NCBI GenBank assembly: GCA_012934845.2
Contig: WNNJ02001825.1
Coordinates: 1 to 64,000, forward strand
DNA: 64,000 bases
Origin: Pomphorhynchus laevis
Lineage: Eukaryota > Acanthocephala > Palaeacanthocephala > Echinorhynchida > Pomphorhynchidae
Direction: 5' to 3'
In this document: positions 34,603-44,700 of the stretch, piece after piece
Layout of the letters: each line of letters begins with the position of its first letter
How positions within the stretch are numbered: position 1 is the stretch's first letter
Position numbers and translations under genes: made by a program
Notes under the pieces: model-generated
Told to the model about the DNA's origin: nothing
The model's input: the letters and a program-made list of their open reading frames with translations, nothing else
Database searches by the model: none

Positions 34603-35453
34603 AATGTTTTTCCTGATGATGACCTCAGTAGTGGTTGAAAATTTGAAAACAAAATAAATATTGGACTCTTCTCCATTTTCTGCTGATAATCGCTACTGTT
34701 ATCAACTTAACGATCATTGATTTTCATCAATGACTAATTAGATCGAAAACTCTATGATTTACGACATTTTAGTCATTTCAAGTACATGCGAATCGACTTG
34801 TACTGGATATTTTAAAATAGTTAAATGCAAACCTCTAAACCGTACAATCCTCAGACATTTGTTATTATCTCAAAATAATTCAAAAACGAATATTTTTGTA
34901 TGCACACATTGAATTTTTATAAAACAGTTTAAATAAGATCCTTATTTCTGTGGAATCCGTTTGAACGTTTCAAGTAAATTCATGATTCGTAAATAACTGT
35001 TTAGGCTATAAATTGCTATTTTGCTATTCACCAAATACTTAGCATTAGTTTTGCTCTTTTATAATTAATTTTATCTAAACATTTCCATTTTACTTTTGAT
35101 CTTTAGCTTCAAAATCAATTTGATTATCGAGCAAAGCTTATTTAATTTGTTTCATTTATAACAATAAAAACGTAAATTTACAGGCTTTCCTGCAGTTGAA
35201 CCATTTTATTACTTTCATTATTAATTTGAAATAATGATTGGGAACCGGATAAATCCGAATGAATCTAAAAATTCCAGCGAAACATATTTTAAAAATATTT
35301 GTAATATTTGTAAATATTTCTAAAATATATTAACATTTTTAATATTAAAAATATTAAAAATGTATAGTTTTGTTAAACTTTCGCTAACGAAATCTTAACT
35401 TTCAAATTTATTGAATTGGAAAATTTATTATTTAAAATATTTTTTTAATCTAG
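34603..35453. other. AT-rich spacer before the first ASPP exon seen
   Basis: No supported exon. The N-terminal ubiquitin-like domain expected in ASPP proteins is not visible here or in the 3 kb before. Confidence 0.45.
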
Positions 35454-35760
35454 ACTACTGGTAAATCGACTTCTGCTAATAGTAACCCAGTCACGATACC
35501 TTGTAATTCAGGTCCAAGTGGAATGGAATTGACTATAAATGAATTGCAGGAAATGTCAGTAAGACAACAGCATCAGATTGATGTAAATAATCAGATCATA
35601 AAGGCTAGAGAAGAGCGATTAAAACACTTGCTGTATCAATATAAGAATGATAAACTCTCAGAGTCATTTAACGGTCAATGTAAGATTAATCCTGATTTAA
35701 ACCGACTTCGTAACTTAAGAAAAGCCATCAATGAGTATAAATTATGCAAAGATTGCGACG
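35454..35760 (+). CDS. ASPP exon a: first coiled-coil block
   Basis: Acceptor TTTTTTTAATCTAG ends at 35453. Donor G|GTAAAC at 35761. In-frame from TTGKSTSANSNP through MELTINELQEM to KLCKDCD, ending in phase 1. ATG at 35523 is the first in-frame methionine, but the frame is open to the acceptor. Confidence 0.85.
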
Positions 35761-38700
35761 GTAAACAAGTTTTATTTTTAATAAACTTATAATTTAAAAT
35801 TTAATTTTAATTAAGTTTAATTTATGTTAGTTAAGTAATTTATATTTTGAAAATGCGATACAATTAATGCAATTATACCAAAGAATTGAATGCAAATGAT
35901 TTCTAAAAATAAATGATGTTTTATTTTTAAAGCAGGATCATTTAAATAGTAAATAAATGTATTAATTTTAAATCTTACTATCATCTGCTACCCTTGGAGT
36001 AATTATTATAAATTGATTGTTCATTCATTTTAAATTATATTAAATTAGATAAATTATTTAATTTAATTGAATAAAGTGCAATTATTATTAAAAGTCAAAT
36101 TTAAATGATCTTAATTATTCATTTTATTTCGTACTTAGTAAATTTTGAGTGTTTAATTTTTTGTTTAAACAAAAAAGGATAGTTGTTTTATCTACTTCGT
36201 TGTGGTAAACATGATTCTGGATAGGATTTGAACACTTTAATTTGTTGCATTGTGAACTAACTATATTTTTCGATTTCGTTGTACATTTTTTATGATTTTG
36301 TCATGTTGATGTTAGTAGTTGACTATCGAAAATTTGGGTTTTAATAAAAATAATAATTTCACTCTGTCCACTGATTAAATATAATTGGAGTAATTATTAA
36401 AAATAAATGATTTTAATTTATTCTTTAAACTTTTTCTTGGAACATAATCTACAAAATAGTAAAACGATTTACTATTTAGTCGGAACTTTATTCTTCAATA
36501 AAGTTCCGACTTTTAGACAAATGCTAGAAACTAAAACTACTATATATTCGAAATTTAAGCAATACCGAGAATGAATTTTTCGTAAATAAATTATTATTTT
36601 TTTATTTTATTTTTGCGGCATTATCAAAAACAATTTATTTCTGCTACAGAAATAAAAATTTTAAATGTAATTTATATTTTATATTTCATACAATTAATGC
36701 AATTAAACTAAAGAATTGAATGTAAATGATTTCTAAAAATAAATGATGTTTTTTAAAGCATTTAGACAAATGCTGGAAAGCATTTGTCTAAATGCTTAAA
36801 CAGTAGAGGTTTCAGATATTGATGACTGTAAAGCAACCTGAATCGGACAATGTAAGTCCTGATCCTATACACGACGAGGAGGGTTTAAAGAAGAATCATG
36901 ATAATCAGACGTCCGTTGATGGTGATATGGTAAATTCGTAAAGTTATATGATTTCCTTAATTCACACAGTTATAATTATATGCATTATGCAGTTTTTATC
37001 TATTATTTAACAAATAGCGAATTTATATTTTCTGAATTAAAAGTAATTGTATATAAATAAGTAAATGACAAATATTTTGAAGTGTTTTAAATCATATTTC
37101 ACTATATTTTAAAATATGGCACACCAATGTTGATTATAGTAGATTTTAAGTGCCGTACATTAGTGTTATAATTATAAACATGATATTAATATTTATCAAT
37201 TAAAAATTTAAGCAGTACCGGGAATTGATTTTTCGTAAATAAATTATTATTTTTTATTTTATTTTTGCGGCATTATAAAAAAACAATTTATTTATTTATA
37301 AATATTTATTTATTTATTAACAATTTATTTAAAAATTTTAAAGATTGGGACAAATCATTTATTTGTATTAGTTGCCGTTGTCTTTGTAAATTATGGTTGA
37401 TATTTAAGTCACTCACAAGTAAAATTAGATGATGATAACTGGTGACAATAAATCTGGATGCAAATTAAATAAATTAATTTGTATTATTTTATTTAAGACA
37501 GAATCAAAGCACTTTATACAGTACAATGTAGCAATTAATGCTGCTAATGCTGATATTGCGGTTACCAATTACGACTTGCAAAAGTGTTAACAATTTTAAA
37601 GTTTTAAACTTGTAATCAATATTTTAATCTATTATCTTATGACGATATCATTACATTTTTTATTAAATTATTAAATATTTATTATCTTATTAAATATTTC
37701 TTAATTTTCGCATTGAATGTTGACTCTTTTCCTGTTATCTAATGTAGTCGCTTGTGTTGCTTAGTAATTAGGTTATTTACTCATTTGCTTAAAATAACAA
37801 TACACTTTCTCACCTGTAGCATTCAATATTGACGAAATGTATTTAGTTTCTGATCTGGAAGTACTTAGCATGATGTGCGCTGACAAGGAGGAAGAAATAA
37901 AATCTGTCAGCAAGCGTATTGATGAACTTAATAAACAAATTGAACATTTTCGTATTGTGAAACTTCAAATCGGCAATTCTAACGATCAGACACAAGACGA
38001 CAGCAATAACCAGTCTGACGAACACGATCGTCTTCGACAAGAACTGCTCGTGAGTATTTTTCTTATTCTAATCAATTAACAAGCAATTTACGTTATACTG
38101 CGATATGATCAATATTCAATTAATTGTTTATATTGTTAAATTATTATGTTATTGATATATACATTTAAAATTGACAAAATTTCATAAGTTGAGTAAATAA
38201 CTGTTTTTTTCTAATTATTGATATCAAATAATGTATTTTAAATATTTCAAATGATAATAACTTTAAGTAATCATAAATTTAATTAATAAATATTTTCATT
38301 ACCCTGGTGTAAATGAAATGGTATTAATGAAATGTGTTTAATTTCCGGTAATGTGGACAATAAATAAAACAATTTAATAAAAGTATTTGTTGACATTGTG
38401 ACGTGGAGGGTGAGAAGAATTGTAAGAAACAAACAACCTAGTGTTGCTGTTTCGACATATTGTGTAGCATTAGTGGCAGTACATCCCACTGCTGAATGCA
38501 TAAGAGGACCGCCATACAGCCAACACAATAGCCTTCAGGTGTATGTTTATACACCTGGGATATCCACAGAACGCATCATGATCTGTATTAATTCCTGGGA
38601 TGAAAAACACTCTTGTCGAGCGCAGGCAGACAAGATGAAGTACTGGCTCATCTATTTACCAGTGTAAGGATTTTAATAATTCCATTTCCTGTATATTTCA

Positions 38701-41700
38701 TTGTACTGTGGAGGGCAAGAAGAATTTTTAGGAGATAAGCAGCCTAGTGTTGATGTTTCGATATATTGTGTCTTATCATTGATGAGTACATTTTTCTCGA
38801 GGACCGTTATACAACCAAAACATTATCCTTCAGGTGTATGTTCATACACCTGGAATATCTACAGGGCTCAGCAAATCTGTATTCATTTATGGAAACATCT
38901 GTATAAAATAAGAGGATATTATGCTGACTGTCTGGCGGTCCTCCTCTTTATCCAACAGTGGGAGGTACCCGTCACTGATGAGACACGGTTTACCTAGACA
39001 TCAACACTAGATTGCTTGTTTTCTAAAAATTCTTCTTTCTCTCCACGTCACAATGAAATATGCCAGAAATAAAATTATTTGAAATTTGTTGAAATGCTAT
39101 AAATATATATTATTGCTAATAATATTTCTTAGCAATAAATTTATATATAACAATAAATAACTTAAAGTATTTCAAATAATAAGATAATAATATTAAATTA
39201 ATATAATATAATTAATAAATATTTTCGTCACCCTGTAATTAATGAAATGTGTTTAATTTTCGATAATTTGGTTAATACATAAAACAATTTAATAAATAAC
39301 ATTTGTTGAAATGTTATATTTAGTTTTGAATCAACAAAGAAATGAGAAAAAATAATATGTTATTAAGTTTTCGAATTCCAACAAATTAGTCGTCAAGCAT
39401 TAAATACCATCGAATAAGTTGTTAGAATTTCTGTGTTTATATCATTAAAATGATAATTAAATTGTAAATATAATACAATTAAAATTATTTAATTAAATTA
39501 TCATTTTTATCCTAATAATTTTTAACTTTATCAAAATTAATTATTTTTCCTATATGAGTTTGAATTATTTATTTTAGTAATTCATTTTATTTATTCTGAA
39601 TAAATAAAATAAATTTTGTATCTTAGATCCGTAATCGTCTGAACGAACAGCAGTCTAAAAAGATAGCAGCATCAAAAGATTTGTACACACAGAAACAGAA
39701 GGAACTTCTTGCAATTGATGCTAGACTTTTACAGTTGACTGATCGTCTTTGTAGTCAAAAGTTCGTGCCTCCAAAATTTACCGATGTTGCTTTTATTAAC
39801 ACGACTGATGACTTTATTCATAATAGTTCTTTTTCCGTAAAATGTTCCGACAGCAATGCTATTCAGAAAAGTCCAAAGATGAGTTTTTCAAGTAGTAATC
39901 AAAACCAGCATACAATGTCAAATGAAGTGCCCTATTGTGCAGCGAGCGAAAGTTCGCCACAATGCTTCAGTGTTCAAAATCTATGCATTGATAATGATAA
40001 GATTAACATGCATTTTAATTTAATGAATTCCATTAAGAAACGTCATTCAATCACCGAAAGCGAAAGCAGTAATTACGCGCAAATTCCCATTTCACAATTG
40101 AGAGTAAAGGCTGAAATCAATGAACAAAAATTGTCAGCAGCAAAGAGTGATTCACCAGGTTTGACAGATAATGTAGTTATAAATCATGAAGTTCATTGTG
40201 ATGTTGCTAACGATGATACCATTCTACACAACACTTCATCATTGAAAAAGGTGCGATTTGACCCAATTGCAATATTACTAGATGCTGCCGTAGAAGGCGA
40301 ACTGGATCTTGTTATTCAGGCTTCAAAGCAGGTACAATTACTGATGAAAAACTATTAATTTAATTTTTAGAATATTTGGTAATCGTAATATACGAAAATA
40401 ATTACAATATAAATATATGTACCCTTTATTTCTTAAAGTTTTACATTCGCTATCCACTCTTTGTTGTTTTATATCTGATGTTCATGTTCAAACAACATTA
40501 AAAGCAAATATTTTCATGCCAATCAGCCCACTCAGTAGTTAATTTTATAATATTTAATTAATGTATTCTGATTTTTAATTATTTGTTATTTATTCTTTAC
40601 TTTTTATTTATCGTTATTTTTAATTTATATAGTCATCGTCGTTTAAATCTAATCCTTATTCTGATACATCATCTGTTATTTATTAGTCAATTCATAAACA
40701 TTGACTTTTATTTTAAATTTCAATTTTAACTTATAAATATTTATTAAATCTTACTTACTTATTATTTTCCCTCCTGATAACCTCTAATCCTTATTCTGAT
40801 ACATCATCTGTTATTTATTTGTCAATTTATAAAAATTGACTTTTATTTTAAATTTCAATTTTTAACTTTATATAAATATTAAATCTTATTTACTTATTAT
40901 TTTCCCTCCTGATGATTTCTAATCCTTATTCTTATACATCGTCTGTTATTTATTAGTCAATTCTTACTCGATTCAGTAACTTGCAAAGTATGTGCATTTT
41001 TGAAATTAAACAAATTAAAAAAATAAATGAATTCGTATAATTACAAAATGGCTAATATGATAATTCATATACACAAATTAGTTGTGTCATTCGGTCATAA
41101 AAGAAATCATTGGCATAAACAGTCAAACATTGAATTTCCCTTAAATTTTTAAACATTAAATTTTCGTAAATACTGTGTGGCGTACCTTCCATATTCCGCT
41201 TGCGAACTGCATGCATCTGAAATATCGAAAATATACAAATTGTTTTTGCAAGCGTGAAACGATCCATGAAACATTTGTCCAAATTCGGGATCACGGAAAT
41301 GAAAGTCACTAATGCTGGTACAATAACTATAATGGTGAATGTATTAAGTACATCTTTGAGTATAAACGAAAAATGGAAACGTTAACAAGAATTATTTGGA
41401 TAGATCATATGTTTTAACAAAAATTTCCTCTTTTCTTTGATTTAACTAAAATAATTCTTTATCGATAATGGATCATTATCAACTATTTAAAAGATTCTAT
41501 ACAATTTAAATTTATATCAAGTTAAAATTTAAAATTGAAATTTAAAATAAAAGCCAATTTGTATAAATTCAATAATAAATAACAGACGACATATTACGAA
41601 TAAGTATAAAAAGTTATCAGGAGGAATGGCAATGTTATCAGGTTTCGGATTCTACGTAGCAGCGGGGCGAAGATACTAGATAATAAAATTTCCTCAGATG

Positions 41701-44700
41701 AAATACGTCATTAGCATTTATTTGGCTTTGCTGCTATGTTGTGTTGAAGAATAGGGTCGAAACCTGATAACATGACATTTCCTCCTAATGACCTATTATC
41801 CATATTCTGATACAACGTCTGTTATTTATTACTCAATTCATAAAAATTGACGTTTATTATAAAAATTAATTATTTATAATTATTTAAATTTTATTTTAAA
41901 TTTTAACTTGATATAAAAAGTCTTATAACAACTATTTTTTGTATAAAATACAATAATCAACAAAATATTATTAAAAATAAATTTAAACTATTGAGTGGGA
42001 AAGTTTTATAGATGGATAATAAATAATATACTTTGTATTAAAACAATAACAAGGCGAAATAGTTCAAAAGGATATCTTTTTGTTTTATTTCCATAAAAAT
42101 ATTATTTATTGAAACAGATTTTTGTTGTGTCGAGGAATCGGTTCGAAACCTGATAACATGACATTTCCTCCTAATGACCTATTATCCATATTCTGATACA
42201 ACGTCTGTTATTTATTACTCAATTCATAAAAATTGACTTTTATTATAAAAGTCAATTTATATATATTTAAAGTCAATTTATTATATTTTTATTTAAAAAT
42301 ATTTTTTATATTTTTAAAAAATATTTTTAAAGTTAGCATGAATGCTCGCTTTAGAAATATTAAGTATTTTTTCGCTGTTTTATTGTATTCAAGCTTTTCC
42401 AGCTTAAGGATCCAAGTCAACCTAATGATGAAGGAATTACGGCGTTGCACAATGCCGTTTGTGCTGGTAACTTTCATTGTGTGGAGTATCTTGTAAAATG
42501 TGGATGTGATATCAATTTCGCCGATAATGATGGCTGGTACGTTTGCTATTCAATTTAGTTTAAAAAATTATTTTCTCAAATAATTATTTTTCAATCTATG
42601 ACGCAAAATTACTATTTTGTCTATGGAATTAAAAAATTATCAACTTTTATATTTTTGATGCTTTTTATTGTATTTAATGTTTACATTTTGATATCTGATA
42701 TTTAGTTTGAAATATTTTTTGTTTGAACAAACAATTCTGTGAACAATTTTTATTTGAACAAAATCATTATTTATATTATCAACGGGTAATCTGCATTTTT
42801 ACATTTTTTGGTATTTTTTTGTCATATGATGCTAAACACTTGCTTATGATATTGACTTATTTAATATATTAATTAAAGCTATATTTAAGTTATATTTTAG
42901 TTATAATATAACTAAAGCATAAATTCCACATGTTAATGTCAAAGTACAATTATAATAAACTCATGAATTTTTGAGTGTTTAAGGTTAGACTTATATATTT
43001 ATTGTTAATTATTTAATTTAATAAATATTCTGATTTCATAAATAAATATTCTGATTTAAAGTGGTCACTTGCCTGAAATCACTTCGGGCAAAGTCAATCG
43101 TATATGAATAAAAGAATAAAATAGAATAAATGAATTATTTTAAACTTATGATCTTCCTTCAATTTCGTTCTTTAACCCATATATATATTTGAAGTATTTA
43201 ATTAAAGATTTTTAATTAATTACTGATTTTTCTTTAATTATACAATATGTGAAGTATTTAATTAAATAAAATTATTAAAATATATAATTATATTTTTATA
43301 ATGTAATTACATTTTATTTAAGTATTATATAATATTATATAATACTAAATGTATATTTAATGTCTTTAATGATTAATATAAATGAGTAATAAAATTACTC
43401 ATTCATATGCTACTTTTAAATTCAGGACACCGTTACATTGTGCTGCATCATGCAACAATCTTACAATGATTAGTTTTTTGGTTGAACATGGTGCTTCAAT
43501 ATTTGCTCAAACAGGTAACGATTCCGAAATTCCACAAGAGAAATGTGAAATTGATGAAGAAGGTTACGACGAATGCTACGAATATCTAGCAGGTATAAAA
43601 ACAATAACTTAAAGGTTTAATTGATTTTATTTATATGCTCCTATATTTATAGAATTTAATAAAAATTAAAAAACCTTTTAATTTATTTATAAATAAATAA
43701 TTTATTTTAAATTCATTAAATGTTTCGTTATTAAGGAAACATGCTTTAATAGGGTGACGGATTTTTTTACACGCAATAGAAAAATCGACAAATATTAGCT
43801 GACTGATTTTAGCGTTTGTTTTTAGATGTCAGAGAGAAACTTGGTACTCATAATGACGGACTTGTATATGCCTTGTACGACCACAAACCTGATAATCCTG
43901 ATGAACTTGAGATAAAAGTTAATCAAAAACTAAAGATACTCCGGAAAGGAGATTCGCATGAAAGTGAATGGTGGTGGGCAGAAGATATTGAAACTGGATC
44001 TTTAGGATACTCTCCAAGAAACTATTTGGGGGTGAGCAACGTGTTGATATTTTACAGTTTTAACGTAAAAAATCTGAATACAAGTTCATTATGTGAATGA
44101 ACATTGTGCCATTCACTTACAATGCAAATACTTTAAAAGATTACCAAATCGAAATATAATCTGGCTGATTTCGTATTTTGAGGTAGCATATGGAATTTAC
44201 CTCATTTTTAGTGAATGAACATTGTTCCATGCACTTACAGTGCCTATACTTTAAAACAAAGGTGACCAATTTGAAGCGCCAATTTCCCTTTCAGAGAATA
44301 TCAAATGCACCAATTTTTGTTGCAATAACCCACACATTTTTCAAATATTTGCTCTTTTCAATCAAAAATGTTGAAAAATATATATAACTTTGTTTTCGTT
44401 AATAAGTAAAGTGTTCAAACTAACATTTGGAAATAATTTTAAAATAACTAAAATTTTTAATAACAACTTTATAAGAAAAATCCTGTCTTTATTAAAAAGA
44501 TAATGCGCCATCGCGCATCGTCCAATGCGGCACATGTAGCGCATTCGCCATGAGTTGGCACATCTAGTTTAAAAGATTACCAAATCAAAATCGAATCTGA
44601 CTTATTGTTACCACGACTATCCGTAACTAATTAGTTTAATTAAAGAATATTGCATTTTTGTGACTAATTCAAAAGGAACAGCTTAGTCTGAATTCAGATT

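Larger units (their letters stand above)
38394..39056. mobile_element. foldback element in ASPP intron, three related arms
   Basis: Starts CATTGTGACGTGGAGGG and ends CTCCACGTCACAATG, an inverted terminal repeat. A third arm copy begins near 38697 (TTCATTGTACTGTGGAGGGC), so a second element is nested or partially duplicated. Inner words CCTTCAGGTGTATGTT.ATACACCTGG.ATATC occur at 38533 and 38828. AGGACCGCCA and GGCGGTCCTCCTC mark the centre, as in the 1.66-kb element. Open frames across it are not genes. Confidence 0.75.

Noticed and set aside
38283-38997. Open frames at 38283-38528, 38398-38667 and 38701-38997
   Set aside because: They cross the foldback element arms and translate repeat sequence.
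41052-41309. An 85-codon minus-strand frame in an ASPP intron
   Set aside because: No motif, no splice-like ends and no neighbours on that strand. Not enough to call a gene.
41640-42180. A hammerhead-like reading of family B (GTCGAAACCTGATAACATGA)
   Set aside because: The box after GAAAC is not followed by a workable stem arrangement and the order is not consistent between copies.
42233-42496. A plus-strand frame overlapping ASPP exon d
   Set aside because: It is in the wrong frame for the ankyrin sequence and starts in repeat-derived DNA.
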